Shown here piece by piece: positions 35,333 to 47,249 of a stretch of 64,000 nucleotides of DNA. The stretch spans positions 2,108,001 through 2,172,000 of the forward strand of contig JAJTTP010000006.1 in NCBI GenBank assembly GCA_023313575.1, in the 5' to 3' direction. How positions within the stretch are numbered: position 1 is the first letter of the stretch; every line of letters starts with the position of its first letter. The DNA comes from Eutypella sp. D-1 (lineage: Eukaryota; Ascomycota; Sordariomycetes; Xylariales; Diatrypaceae). Made by a program: the position numbers and the translations under genes. The notes below the pieces were generated by a model that was given only the letters and a program-made list of their open reading frames with translations, was not told the DNA's origin and made no database searches.

Positions 35333-37898
35333 TCATAATTTCGCCTTGGCCCTGACCAGCTCCTCGACCTTGGCGAACTGGTAGTAGTAGTCCAGGCTCT
35401 TGGGGTTGAGCAGGGTACCGCTCGGCTTGATCACCCGGCCCGACACGATCTGCTTGATGGGAAGCTCGACTTTCTTGAGGTTGACCGTAGTCTAGAGTAG
35501 GCAGGAGTAATTAGAAAAAGACGGAATCAATAAGCCAATGCACTACGTATAGGTCCTTGGGGGGTTGGGGGGGTTATTCACGTACCGGTATCTCAGGCGT
35601 CTCAAAAACATACTTCGGGACGTGTCTCTTAGAGAGCTCACGGGCGACAGCGTCCCTGACCTGGGCGACCAGGGCGTCGTCGAATCGGTGCCCGGGCCGC
35701 ATAAGCAGAAACAGCATGACGGACTCGTCGGGGTCGGCGGGCCGGCGCTGGCCCACGACCACGGAGTCCGCCACGCGGTCCGCGAAGTTCCGCTCTAGCA
35801 CCGCGTAGATCTCCGCCGACCCGAACCGCACCCCGCTCGGGTTCAGCACCCCGTCCGCCCGCCCCAGGAACGTGATCCCTTTCGTCTGAGGGTGCACCAA
35901 GCAGAAGTCGCCATGCGCCCACTGTGGGGCCGGCGTCAGCAACCAAGTCAAATACAAAAGCCCTCCGTCTGGCAGTCACTATGGAAGGCACTGGTCCTTC
36001 TCCTCGATGTACAGGGAAGAAGGGTTACGCAGGTGATGTAATTACTTACCACATGATCAAATCTGGCGAAGTAGGAGGAGTGGTACTTGGACCCCGGGAT
36101 GCCCGCGGGTGTCTTGTCGCCCCAGAGAAAGACGGGCACGTTAGGGAAAGCGGCGGTGGCGACGAGCTCACCGGGCGTTCCGTCGGGCACCTCCTTGCCT
36201 GGCCCGTCCGACAGTAAGGAGTCGTAGATCGCAATGGGCGTGCCAAGACTCGGGCCCTGCGTGCCGCCCACGTATACGGGCGTCAGAGGATTGTGGAGAG
36301 CGAAGCAGCCAGCCTATCGATCATGAAGATTTTAAGGATTAGTGCGACGAAAAACCAGAAACGGTAAGTACCTAGATAGAGTAGAAATAAAGGAAAGCGG
36401 AAAAGGGGAATGAGGATGTCGACGGAGATACGTACGATATCGGTGCCGCCAGAGATATTGGCGAGCTGCACGTGGGCCGGGAAGCCGCGATCGTAGAACC
36501 ACTCGAAGAGTTGGTCGGAGAGCACCATACCGGTGCTGGAAACGACGCGCAGGGCCGAGAGGTCAGTCAGCTCGCGGGGGCTCAGGCCGGCCTTGGCGAA
36601 CTCGTGCATCCAGCGGGGGCTGACGCCGAGCTTGGTGCAGCGCAGGTCGCCAGCGAGGCGGATGAAGGTGGCGGGGTCCGGCTGGAACGGCGAGCCGTCG
36701 TAGAGCACGACGCGCGCGCCGACCGTCAGCGCCGTCACGCTCGCCAGGTACATGATCCACCCTGTGGTGGTGTACTGCAGGGCCACGGCGTCCGGGCCCG
36801 CGTCCTCGTGCAGCCGCCCCTCCTTCGCAAAGTTGATCAGCGCCCCACCTACCGAGTGCACGATTGCCTTGGGGATCCCCGTCGTTCCCGACGAGTAGCA
36901 CACCAGGAACGGGTCGTGGAAGGCTACCCGCGTGATCGGCGGTGGCACGTTGCTGTCGCGCTTACCGAGGAACTCGTGCAGCGTCTGTGCTCCCGGGATC
37001 CCGCTCACGTCCAGCGCATCATAGAACCGTCTGATGGACACCAGGCCGGCGAATTGGTCGCACGACCCCATGCCCGCTACGATGTCCGCCATCTTCTGCC
37101 GTAAATCCAGCCGCTTCCCGTTGTAGAGGGCCGCGTCGTCCATGAATATGAACTGCTGTTGTTAGCTCCTGCCAAACCTATGGCTGGAATAAGGGCCTGG
37201 CAACGCCAACTCACCTTCGGGTTGACCTGGACCGTCCGCTGCAGGATGCCCTGGACGCCCATGTCGGTCGAAGAGCTGCTGAAGAGGGCACCGAGCCAGG
37301 TAGTAGCCAGCAGGAGCACAAGGGTCTCGACGCTGTTTGCGGCAACGACGACAATGCGATCACCGCGGCGAACACCAGCGGTGTGTAGGGCGGAGGTATA
37401 GAGACCGGCGAGCTTCCTGAGCATGCCATACGTCACGTGCCTCATCTCGGTGTTGCCCTCACGGACCTCCGTGAGAGCAATCTTGTCGTCCTCCTTGCCG
37501 ACCTTACCACGGTGACCAGGCGGGTCGCCGGCGGCGCCATCGCGCGACCATAGCATGTTCTCGGCGTAGTTGAGCTCAACGCCCTCAAACCATCGCGGCA
37601 CTTTGTCGATGGGCGCCGCCTCGTCCACCACCCGCGTGTAGGACCCCTGGTAGATTAGGTTTGCAAAGTCGAAGACCTCGCCCCAGAACTCCGCGCGGTT
37701 AGAAGCCGAGTATTGGTATAATTCATAGAAGGTCTGGATTATGCGTTAGCAATTCTCGGGGCCCCATTGACTACGCTTCAAGTCTGTTACCTCTATATTC
37801 CGATGATACTTCTTATTGATATTCTGAATAAATTGATACATCTGGGTGTCACGGGGCCGTGGGTGCTCCCACAGCTTTCGGGGGATTGTTGCCGCCAT
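35333..37898 (-). CDS. Acetoacetyl-CoA synthetase
   Basis: Six exons, 37898-37791, 37733-37215, 37152-36436, 36313-36050, 35921-35586 and 35491-35333, giving 700 residues. It is an ANL-superfamily adenylating enzyme: phosphate loop YSSGTTGIPK near 295-304, ISGGTDI and GGTQGPSLG in the centre, and hinge GRADGVLNPSG in the fifth exon. An N-terminal segment (FWGEVFDFANLIY) and the C-terminal YYYQFAKVEEL are characteristic of acetoacetyl-CoA rather than acetyl-CoA synthetases. It activates acetoacetate to acetoacetyl-CoA in the cytosol at the cost of ATP, linking ketone-body or leucine carbon to lipid and sterol synthesis. No targeting signal is seen. All splice joins are phase 0. Confidence 0.95.
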
Positions 37899-39117
37899 GT
37901 TTGATCGTGCGAATGCGCTGATATCGGGACTGCAAGAGGCTTACAAGAGCACTGTCTACCTCACTCGAGACGATTCACTTTCAGGCAGATGAAATCACTT
38001 TAAAGAGTATCTGTCAGGAGATTGAAGACTTCAGATATAACCACTCCACTGCCTCGGGCTGGGTCTCCTATAAGTAATAAGCTTAGCTCTAGCAGGTCTA
38101 GTCCGATGGATGCTCTTCCCGTTCCCGAGGTTCTGATGGATCATTCTCCAAGATGGCGGTCAGCCCCAGGTGTTCTTCCGAATTATGGATCAAATCACCC
38201 CAGATCCTTCGGGGTTGACAGGGCTGACGGGGGGAGGGGGTTATGGTATGGAGTATGGATACACCACTTTATAAGCGTTGCGCCACCTCGGGGTTTAAAG
38301 ACCGATAGGTGCTTACTTAGGTATTTGAAACAGCATGGCTATAGACGCCCCTTTTTACGGTATACCCGTTCATGGTTACTGACATCTTTATGAAATAAAA
38401 CCTTAGAAATCAAGCTTGAAATTAATGAAACCTTCTGCGCTTCGGGTTTTTTTTTGGTTTTTTTTTTTCAGTTTCTTAACGTCAACAGAACTAACTCCTG
38501 TTCAATAATATATATATGTTATAGGGGTAGGAATAGGATGGGCAAAAGATGTTGTATTGGACAAAGTTTAGCGCTACGGTTCTCCCACTGTGTGAGATCC
38601 ATATCACCACCCCACCATGTACATTTCGGGTAAGTTTATTAGACTGTTTCTAATAACAAGACCTTTTAATTCTTTAACCTTTGATAATATAAAATTTCAG
38701 GGTGTGGGCATCTACTGGCAGGCGTGCTAGTAATGCCCCGCAGGTGTTATAATGTTAGATCTATCAAAGAGAGGACGTAAGTCCTCAGACTATAATATAA
38801 CTAGGAACAAACGGAACGTCTCCCGCATTTCTGAACTTCGACATGGAGGGCCGTATCTCCGATTGATTACATCAAGTACGCTGATATTAAGTCTAACAAC
38901 ATCCGAACGCAGACGTCAGGATAATGAACCGTCGCAAATAGGCGCGAGGACATCGTGCCACCGCTTCTTGAGAAGATACCGCTTCACGGAAGTAGATATG
39001 GTCACATCAACGCCAGAGTAATAAGACATTCCTTGGATCTCATTTCATCTATCACCGGGATGAAATGTGTAACAAAAAGAGAAAAGAAATTCTTTGGTAA
39101 AACTGCTAATCAACGCC
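37899..39117. other. Intergenic, no gene recognised
   Basis: The right part of the AACS promoter and an AT-rich stretch with T tracts at about 38447-38470. A frame at 38752-39021 (plus) has no recognisable domain and I do not call it. Confidence 0.4.
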
Positions 39118-40037
39118 CTAGGCATGACCGCCAACTTGCAAGATGGTGGTCTCTCGTCTGGTAGTGTTCAGCGTGAATGTGACTCTATTATTTCCTTCAA
39201 GCCTTATTTCATATTGGTCCGAACCACCAAGCTTTTTGTAGTTTGAATCCCCTATGCGCTCCGCTGCCTCCACTGGACTGTAGAAGCGCTCCTTCACTTG
39301 ATACCGGAATTCTCTGTATTTGTTCATTTGCGTCACCTTGAGGTTCTTGTACGAGGAGCCTACCCTTGTGTCGTCCCAAGTCCATCTGGTGCTTTCCCTT
39401 TGCCGGATGTTCTTGATCGTGGCCCTGAGCTCTTCTACTTCCTTCATATACCTTGCGTAGCCCTGGGGGCTGAAACGATTATTCCTTCGGAATATCTCGA
39501 ATTGTTTTAAGCGCCCCTCGAGACGTTCCACTGAGACCATCGGCATCAGCTCTTTGGGGAACATCGGTGGCTTCCCACCCGCATTTCGCAGCTTTTCAGC
39601 GCCTTCTAATAGCTGACCCAGCGTCTCGCGAAAGGATTTGGCAACTTGTTTGGCTCCCACCGAAACACCCTGCCCGACCACACCTCCAATGGCACTGAAG
39701 ATGAAATCACTGCCAACACTCTCCCATGTTGGGCCTTTGTTCGAGGCCAGGCCGGTAGAAATTGCCTAAATACCAGAAAGGGAATTTGACAGAGGCTTTA
39801 AGGTAGGATATCAGACTCACACACCATCGGCTTCACCGTATGCAGCATACCATCTGAGATTCCCTCATTAGGAAATCTGGAGACCAAAGCATCGCCATCC
39901 ACCTCCCCTCTGAACAAGATTTGGCGCTGTGGAGCTACAGCTACCAGAAAAAATGTCTTATTCCGGTCTACTTCGACTATGCAGCATTCTGGCTCACAAT
40001 GAGTACTCGCATCGCGAAATGAGCCTCTTGTTTGTCC
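39118..40037 (-). CDS. Putative protein with C-terminal RelE/ParE-fold toxin-like domain (5' end unresolved)
   Basis: Two visible exons, 40037-39825 and 39765-39118, joined in phase 0 across a 59-nt intron with ATTTAG acceptor; together about 286 residues. The first holds a compact beta-rich segment (FFLVAVAPQRQILFRGEVDG). The second has a Gly/Val-rich hydrophobic stretch (FIFSAIGGVVGQGVSVGA), a charged helical region, and a C-terminal segment with YEIRLEGNNRVTFTL and ILQVGGH. That ending resembles the core of RelE/ParE/HigB-type toxins as found at the C-termini of bacterial polymorphic toxins. The family link is from pattern, not a search. No start codon is seen in the visible 5' frame, so an upstream exon is missing from this call or the gene is broken. 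An intron in it would argue for residence in a eukaryote. Confidence 0.5.
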
Positions 40038-41347
40038 CTAATATGCTCGGGTGAACGAAATTCAGCCACAGCGTACTGCATGAGCCCACGGTCCTTCGTT
40101 TAGCGAGTTCTTGTCGACTAGTTATGCCTTGCCGTTGCCTGGCTTCCTTGTGGGTCGCCACACTTCACCGACCCCATTGCATGTAGAAACCACGGAGTTG
40201 CTTTCTAAGCTGTGGTCGGGGTTCTGCGCTATGTCTCGAGGGCTGCCCCTTTAGATGGCGCTTCTTGACCAATATGCCTCATGCAGAAATTCTGCGAGCA
40301 AGGACCCGGTAGGATGACCCTTCCCATGCCAGAAACATGACGATGACAGCGTCAGTGTGGATAGACACGCCATGTTAAGCCACCGAATTACCAAACGTAG
40401 CGACGTGCGCAACTGGTGAACATGTTCGGAAGGGTGACTTGTCGTGAGGGCGCGCCGCCATGGTCTGGGATGGAAGCGGCGTTGGGATGGAGCTAAGAGT
40501 AATCATTAATGCGTGTGACAATAGAGCTAAGAAAAAGAGAAGGAAGAGAAGGTATATGAGGCACTGGAGAGGTACAACGGGGGAAATGACGTTTTTATGG
40601 GCGGCTATAGAACGACAGATAGACGAGCCAACAATTCCCCGATACGGCAGCTGCCCAAAATGTCGTGCAGCAGGCGCCTGGTAACAGGATTACGGGGCTT
40701 AACATACCCCTGTCCGTCCCTCGGCGTTGTACATATCAGCGGGTAGCGGTTATCAAGGTTGTTTGGCCCCACTAGGTTAATCGATTAGTACCAATATGCC
40801 GAAATCGGAAGGAGGGGCATGAAATATTTGTCTGACCTCATTATCGAAGTCATACCTACCTCCTAAAAAGCTGGTATCTACGAATATAATGCAGAATATC
40901 TAAGTCTAGCAGGAAGCGACGATCAAAGCAAGATATACCTAGGTAGTTATACTCGCTTAGAGGAGTACGTACGTACTAAAGTACATAAGAGATAGTTTAT
41001 GTAAGTAAGCTGTGTTTATTCAAATACTTAGGTAGCTACTGCAATGACATTTGTTAAGATGCATCATGCATTATCCCGGTCACATGTTTTTGGAATTGAG
41101 ACTCCTCTAACAGGACACATGGACTGAAGTTATTCCAAATTATCATATGTTTTAGACCGAATCGTGTGCTTTCTGCATCTTTTTGTCTTAGAAAAACTAT
41201 CGGAACTTCATTAATGACTCATAGCTTCAGAATACTATTAATATTTGCAGCTAGTACCCATTGACATAATTTCGGTCGGTTTCGAGAGGGACAGGTCTTT
41301 TCTTTCTGTCTTTCATTTTTCTTCTCAAACCTACGAAATAAGACAAA
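40038..41347. other. Intergenic, possible 5' exon of toxin-like gene, SER1 promoter
   Basis: The first few hundred bases may hold the missing 5' exon(s) of the minus-strand gene; a minus-strand ATG near 40374 opens a short frame with a hydrophobic start but I cannot link it. From about 40850 to 41050 TACCTA/TAGGTA motifs recur, and the right end is the promoter and leader of the aminotransferase gene. Confidence 0.4.
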
Positions 41348-42709
41348 ATGCCGGAGAGATCAGACATCACATATTTCGGCGCCGGTCCCGCGGGGCTACC
41401 AACCGACGTTCTCGAGCAAGCCGCTGAGGCACTTCTTAACTTCAATAACACCGGTCTAGGAATTGCCGAACATTCCCATCGCTCCCAGCACGCGACGAAG
41501 ATCATCAGTGAGACCAAGGCTTCCCTGGCGGAGTTCCTCCAAATCCCGGAAGAATATGAGATTCTCTTCATGCAGGGCGGAGGGACGGGCGAGTTCTCCG
41601 CCGTGGTATATAACCTTGTTGGCGCATGGGTCACCAAGAAGAAGCAAGAGATCCTCGACTGGATGGGCGTTAAGAGCGAGGAGGACGCGAGCCACGAACA
41701 GCTAGTCGATACGCTGAAGCACGCCATACGGACCGAACTAAAGCTCGACTACCTGGTCACTGGTGGCTGGTCACTCAAGGCCTCCGAGGAGGCCGCCCGT
41801 CTACTCAGCCCGGAATACGTGAACGTCGCCACGGACTCCCGCACGTTAAACAATGATCATTTTGGCGTGATCGCTGACGAGAGCACCTGGAACTTGTCGG
41901 AGAACCCGGCTTTTGTATATTACTGCGACAACGAGACCGTTAATGGCGTAGAATTTCCCGGGTTCCCCGCCGCCCTCGCGCCCAAGGCCGACGGGTCCTC
42001 ACCCATCGTTGTTGCGGACATGTCGTCGAATATTCTGTCGCGGAAGATCCCCGTCGAGAACTTCTCACTCATCTTCTTCGGCGCCCAGAAGAACCTCGGG
42101 CCTGCCGGTATCACTATCGTCATCATTAAGAAGAGCCTTCTGCCGCCGAACACCCCGCAGCCGTCACCAGAACTGATGAGGGAGCTGGGACTTCCAATTG
42201 CGCCCGTCGTGTTCTCATATGAGGTCGTTGCGAAGAACAACAGTTTATACAACACTCTGAGCATATTTGAGTGAGTGCCATCCATTAATTCCTTCGGAGT
42301 TGGCCTTAGATGTCGGTGTCTTAGCTAACGCTCCCATAGTGTATACATCGCCGGCCAGGTACTTAAGAAGCTGCTCAATACCTTCCCTAACAAGGTGGAA
42401 GGACAGGAGTGGCTGGCGGCGGCCAAGGCGGAGCTCATCTACAGCGCGCTAGATGCGGACCCGGACATCTACCGGGTCGTGGCAGACAAGCGGGTGCGGT
42501 CACGGATGAACATTTGCTTCCGGGTGGCGACGACGCACGACGTGGAGGGTAGCGAGCGCGAGTTCCTGCGGCTGGCGGAGAACCGAGGGCTCATGGGGCT
42601 CAAGGGCCACCGCTCAGTCGGCGGCATCCGCGTAAGCAACTACAACTCCATCACGCTCGAGGGCGCGCGCGCGCTCGCGGACTTCCTCCGCGACTATGCA
42701 AAGCACTAG
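41348..42709 (+). CDS. SER1: Phosphoserine aminotransferase
   Basis: Two exons, 41348-42270 and 42340-42709, giving 430 residues. It is a class V PLP-dependent aminotransferase: opening FGAGPAGLP, MQGGGTGEFSAV near 75-86 for cofactor binding, VVADMSSNILS near 221-231, and the PLP lysine K248 in FFGAQKNLGPAG. The C-terminus GHRSVGGIRVSNYN is the family's. It converts 3-phosphohydroxypyruvate to O-phosphoserine with glutamate, the second step of serine synthesis; the bacterial enzyme also serves pyridoxal phosphate synthesis. An insert at about 96-135 relative to bacterial SerC is charged and is usual in fungal homologues. The first ATG follows an AC-rich leader. Confidence 0.96.
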
Positions 42710-43506
42710 TACGTCTTTGTCGACAAGTACTTGCGCGAGAAGGAGGGGTACTCTTCCGACGATGAGTTGGACGACAGCCGTGCCAGCTTCGACTCCACGG
42801 CGCCCCAGGGGGTTCCCAATGTCGTAACTAGGTTGGACGACGACCAGGGTTATCATGAGCCTAGAGTGCAAGTGTAGCTTCGAGTGTTGTATATACCGGT
42901 TATGGCGAGAGAGCAACATCCCTCTTGGGTGTTCACAGTATCCTCTTAAAATGGCGCGGAAAAGCGGGGGAGAAGAGGGGCATGTGCATAGAATAGGGGG
43001 AAGTATCAACTACACCATAGACGGTTAAGTTCGAATCAGTTTAACACAAGAAACTGCTTTTACAGATATGATAATTTCCCTCTTTTAATAGTGAAAATAC
43101 TTAGAGGGCATCGTGGGTGTTGCTCGGAAGTGTTGGCTGACTACTTAGGTGCCTCCCCCTTTTCCTTCAGTGCAGGCCCAGTTTATAATTATAGCCTATC
43201 CCGTGCAGACGATCCGGGTCAGCTCACTTGAAGTGATTTGACACAAAGCGTTCTTTGTGCAGCTCTAGGCCAAGTTACAGTGACATCTGCAGCCGTACTA
43301 ACCAGTACGGGCTATACTGCTAGTCAAGCCACTTCCTCATTTGGTAATTATAAATCTTACTTTTTGATGAGCGGAGGCGGGAGAGAGGGGGTCTCGATGG
43401 TAAAATCATATTGTAACTTTTCGATTTGCCCTATACATTGTTCCGTATAAGTATAGCCCTATGAAACTAACATTAATTCCACGTCAAAATAGCGCATGCA
43501 CCTATC
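42710..43506. other. Intergenic, no gene recognised
   Basis: Downstream of SER1 the sequence up to about 42877 stays high in GC and codon-like, but the SER1 frame has already stopped; I see no gene. The right half is the upstream region of the caspase-like gene. Confidence 0.4.
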
Positions 43507-45537
43507 ATGACGAAATGGGCCATCCTGATAGGGGTCGACTTTTACGCCCGGAGAAGTGGTCTTGATTCCCCCCTACAGGATGAGTCAGAAGAACTGTCAG
43601 ACCTTGACGGCTGTGTCCAGGACGTCAATAGCATCAAGCGAGTCCTTGTCCAGAATTGGGGTTTTCGAAACGAAAATATTACTTCCCTCATTTCAACGGG
43701 TCCTGCGGATAAACCAACTGGAGAGGCGGCGGGCGTCGAAACGGATGCGTCACCGACTTACGAAAACATTATCAATACCATCACTTCAGTTACTAAGAAC
43801 AGCCGCCCTGGTGACATAGTCTACATCCAATTTTCCGGTTGCATCTGGAGAGTGCCGACAGCGACGCCGCATATTCGGAACCTACATTCTGAAGATCTGG
43901 ACTTGGCGCTATTCCCTGAAAACGTGCTCACCGATGGGAAATGCATATACGATGTGGAACTGGCAGTCCTGCTACACAGGCTCACAACAGGGGGCCGTGA
44001 GGTGACGCTCGTGATTGACGGCCGCTTCACCGTAGTTGATATCCCAATGATTACGACCCTCTATCCGCCCGCGCTATCAGAAGATGACACTGCGCCTGTC
44101 TCGTACGGAGCCTGGAGCAAGTTCGGGAAGCATACATGGCTTCAAAACCCAACTCCTGGCTCTCTGTACACCTTTATCATGATCGGAGGGTACAGTACGG
44201 TATCAGGCTCAATTGAGTACACAGAACCGGGGACCAATGCCATCTATGGCTTTCTCACCTACCAACTTCTTAAGCTTCTCAAGAGGGTGGGTCATCGTAT
44301 GACCTATAAGAGCTTTGCGAGACACATCACGATGGTAGCTAAGTCTTGGCTGGAAAGACATGTTTTTCTCGCGATAGAGGAGCTTGACCTGGTCGTCGCG
44401 GGTGGGATGGATAGACCATTCCTTGGCGAGGAGCGACAACTAACTTTACGGCCACCAAACTTCCCAGTGACATTCAGTGGGGCACAGGGCGTCTCCAGAA
44501 TGCGAGTCGAAGGGGGAATGGCCCATGGTCTTAAGAAAGGAGATCGACTGGTCCTAGTCGAGGGATATAGTCTGGGAGCGGCTGATGGATCTACTCTCGG
44601 AATCGTTGAGGTGACATTGGTCTATGGGCTGTTCAGCCTTTGCCAACCCGCAACAGAAATTTCGGCTCCGCACTATCAAGTTTCGACCGGTTCAGACACC
44701 AAAAACTCGTCAATGAATGCGATCCTAGTCTTGCATCCTCGTGACGCCCTACTCCCCAGCGTCAATGCCGCTGCCAGTGTTGATGCATCGAGGTTGATTT
44801 CCTCTCCAACGAACGCAGCTCAGCGGGCCTTTCAGACGCCCTCTGATATGAAGCCTCCATCGCTACAGCCACGGAATCAAGCTGAGCTCTATCGCTCGCT
44901 GCTTCAGGTAAAGCATCAGTCAAATGAGATTTCCAAGCACATCAGCTTCTCTGTGGTCGGGGGTTACGGGTACAGACAACATGGACCCCCTAGCACCGCA
45001 ACTTTCGGGGCTGATGGCTACTTGCATCTGGTTTCAGGAGACTACGTGGTCCTTCATTTACTTGGAGCATTGCCGCGTCCCATGTTCGTCAGGGCTCTCT
45101 GCTTCGACAGTACGTTCGGAATCGAACAAGTATACCCGGTAGTTGGCGGTCGTGATGACAGCTTCGGCGCCGAATCAAGAAGCGAACTCGTTATGAACAT
45201 TCGGCTGTCCTTGCCGGTTCAGACGAAGCTTACTCACGCTACGGAGGTCTTAAAGGTTTTTGTGACAGGTTCTCCGAGTTCTTTCGAGGCCCTGGAGATA
45301 CCCCCTATCTCCGACGAAATATTTTTACGCGAGCATCCAGATCCTGCCGCCACGACTTCTTCACAACCGGTGGAAGGCCCCGGCAACCATCGAGAAGCCG
45401 ACGACGAAATTTACGAGCGAAGACTTCATGAGGAATTCATATCTGAAGAGGATCTTGCATTTAGCGACAGCTGGTGCTGTTTTGAGGCTAGATTTGTCAT
45501 TCACAAGTCAAAGGATACTGTCCCTAACATCGAGTAA
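43507..45537 (+). CDS. Caspase-fold protein lacking the catalytic His and Cys
   Basis: One intronless frame of 676 residues. The N-terminal 180 residues follow the p20-type caspase/metacaspase layout: KWAILIGVDFYA at the start, LDGCVQDVNSIKRVL near 33-47, PTYENIINTI, then GDIVYIQFSGC at 102-112 and VTLVIDGRFT at 166-175. In active relatives these last two read FSGHG and DCCxSG, so the catalytic His site is C112 and the Cys site is R173. The remaining 480 residues have no domain I recognise; they contain repeated short beta-like segments (HGLKKGDRLVLVEG) and an acidic tail. The intact long frame argues against simple decay. Fungal caspase-like proteins of this kind are often near allorecognition genes. 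It may act as a pseudoprotease regulator (inference). Confidence 0.8.
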   Translation: MTKWAILIGVDFYARRSGLDSPLQDESEELSDLDGCVQDVNSIKRVLVQNWGFRNENITSLISTGPADKPTGEAAGVETDASPTYENIINTITSVTKNSRPGDIVYIQFSGCIWRVPTATPHIRNLHSEDLDLALFPENVLTDGKCIYDVELAVLLHRLTTGGREVTLVIDGRFTVVDIPMITTLYPPALSEDDTAPVSYGAWSKFGKHTWLQNPTPGSLYTFIMIGGYSTVSGSIEYTEPGTNAIYGFLTYQLLKLLKRVGHRMTYKSFARHITMVAKSWLERHVFLAIEELDLVVAGGMDRPFLGEERQLTLRPPNFPVTFSGAQGVSRMRVEGGMAHGLKKGDRLVLVEGYSLGAADGSTLGIVEVTLVYGLFSLCQPATEISAPHYQVSTGSDTKNSSMNAILVLHPRDALLPSVNAAASVDASRLISSPTNAAQRAFQTPSDMKPPSLQPRNQAELYRSLLQVKHQSNEISKHISFSVVGGYGYRQHGPPSTATFGADGYLHLVSGDYVVLHLLGALPRPMFVRALCFDSTFGIEQVYPVVGGRDDSFGAESRSELVMNIRLSLPVQTKLTHATEVLKVFVTGSPSSFEALEIPPISDEIFLREHPDPAATTSSQPVEGPGNHREADDEIYERRLHEEFISEEDLAFSDSWCCFEARFVIHKSKDTVPNIE

Positions 45538-46172
45538 CGTGTAGTGTGCAGCATAGTATGTACTCATGAACTCACATACACGAATAAGACTCCTAATCTT
45601 GGCCTATCCGAAGGCTTTCTCATGGTGCCGCACGTGCCACCACTGCGAGTGGCAGCGCCCATGTTCCTCAGCGGGCTCTAGCACGGCGGGATATTCGAGG
45701 GCAGACTTCACAGGCGGGAAGTGACACAGGTTTCCGTCTGCTTCGGTCATTTAGTAGGAGCATCTGAAGGGGCCGTCGTCAGCTGTAAGGGGTATCATAT
45801 TCGTTTTTTTGAGGGGGGGGGGGGGGGGAGCGGGGGGAGAGGGAGATGTACATGAAGTGCTACTCAGATATGATTATCCAGCCAACCCTGTAGTGGCATA
45901 GCCCTCCCTACGTACATACCATACCCCAAAAGGGTAAAAGGGGCATACCTATTTAAGTAACGGAACACAAGGAACAGATCCAGATCCACCACACACCAGC
46001 TCGAGCTGGTCGGCTAATTCTACCTGAAACAAGAACAAGGAAGCAATACTTCTATCGCCATGATATGGTAACCTGACGTCCTATATACATGTCTAGAATA
46101 AACATCAAACAAATATAGCAACAGCCATAATTCTAAGAATATAAGCACGGCAGTGCTGATACGGATAAGATC
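45538..46172. other. Intergenic, no gene recognised
   Basis: No gene is seen. A poly-G tract at about 45815-45831 may vary in length between assemblies. The right end is the upstream region of the SDR gene. Confidence 0.45.
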
Positions 46173-47249
46173 ATGTCGATGTTTCTATCAGGGATTGCCG
46201 AGCGGTAAGTGGTGGGGCTGTCGAACCTGTAAAGGTCCATTGCATCCACCTCGGTAACAAACCACCATTATAGGAACCCCTTCAAGCAGCTGGTATATCA
46301 GTTCATACCGCTAGAGTACCCCACGGCAGACTTCAGCGACAAGTATGTCATCGTCACCGGCGCCAATGTCGGGCTCGGCCTGGAGGCGGCGCGGCACTTC
46401 GTTCGACTGAACGCCGCGAGGGTGATCTTGGCCTGCCGGGACACGGCGAAAGGGGAGGCGGCCAAAAATGACATCGAGCTGTCGGAGCGCCGGCTCGGCG
46501 TAGTCGAGGTCTGGGCGCTGGATCTGGGCTCCTTCGACAGCGTGATCGAGTTCTGCGAGCGCGCCGAGAAACTGGACCGGCTCGACGTGGTGGTCGAGAA
46601 TGCGGGCGTGGCGACGCGCACCGCGGCCGAGGTCTGCGAGGGCAACGAGCGCCAGGTCACCGTCAACGTCCTCTCGACGTTCCTCGTGGCGCTGCTGCTG
46701 TTGCCGGCGATGCGGCGCACCACGACGCTCTTCAACACTCTGCCGCATCTCGTTATCGTCTCCTCCGACGCGCACTACTACGCGGCGTTCCCGGAGCGGA
46801 CAGCGCCGTCCATCTTCGAGGCATTACGGAACGCCGATCGCCCCCTGGACCGCTACAGCGTCACGAAGCTGCTGGAGGTGCTTGTCGTGCGGGAGCTGGC
46901 GGCCGAGATGGACAAGGCGGGCGCGCCGAAGGTCGTGGTCAACGCGTTGACGCCCGGCTTCTGCCGCACCGACCTCTACCGGCATACGCCGTTCCCCCTG
47001 AACCTGTTATTCTGGGTCGCGACGCTGGTCCTGGGGCGCACGTCGGAGATGGGCTCACGGAACCTCGTCAAGGCCGCCACGTTCGGCGAGGAGAGCCACG
47101 GCCAGTACATTGGGAACTGCAAGCTGGCACCCGTGAGCTCGTTCGTGCGTAGTGAGGAGGGCGGGGAGGTGCAGAAGAAGGTCTTCAAGGAGCTGTTGTT
47201 CATCCTCGAGAAGGCCAAGCCCGGCGTCGTCGAGAATATATGGCATTAG
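46173..47249 (+). CDS. Short-chain dehydrogenase/reductase (retinol dehydrogenase-like)
   Basis: Two exons, 46173-46204 and 46274-47249, giving 335 residues. The Rossmann motif TGANVGLG is at 39-46, the ENAG motif at 119-122, and the catalytic Ser in VIVSSDAHYY near 174-175 with Y205 and K209 in YSVTK. ACRDTAKGE at 64-72 favours NADP(H). This is the classical SDR arrangement of WW-domain oxidoreductase and retinol dehydrogenase-like enzymes common in fungi, often with unknown substrate. The short first exon encodes only 10 residues. NNAG is replaced by ENAG, a small deviation. No secondary-metabolite core gene lies next to it, so its pathway is unknown. Confidence 0.92.

Noticed and set aside
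36472..37104. 210-residue plus-strand open frame
   Set aside because: Antisense to the acetoacetyl-CoA synthetase exon; no start context or domain.
43507..45537. Calling the caspase-like gene a pseudogene
   Set aside because: The frame of 676 codons is uninterrupted and the catalytic changes are point replacements, so a functional pseudoenzyme is at least as likely.
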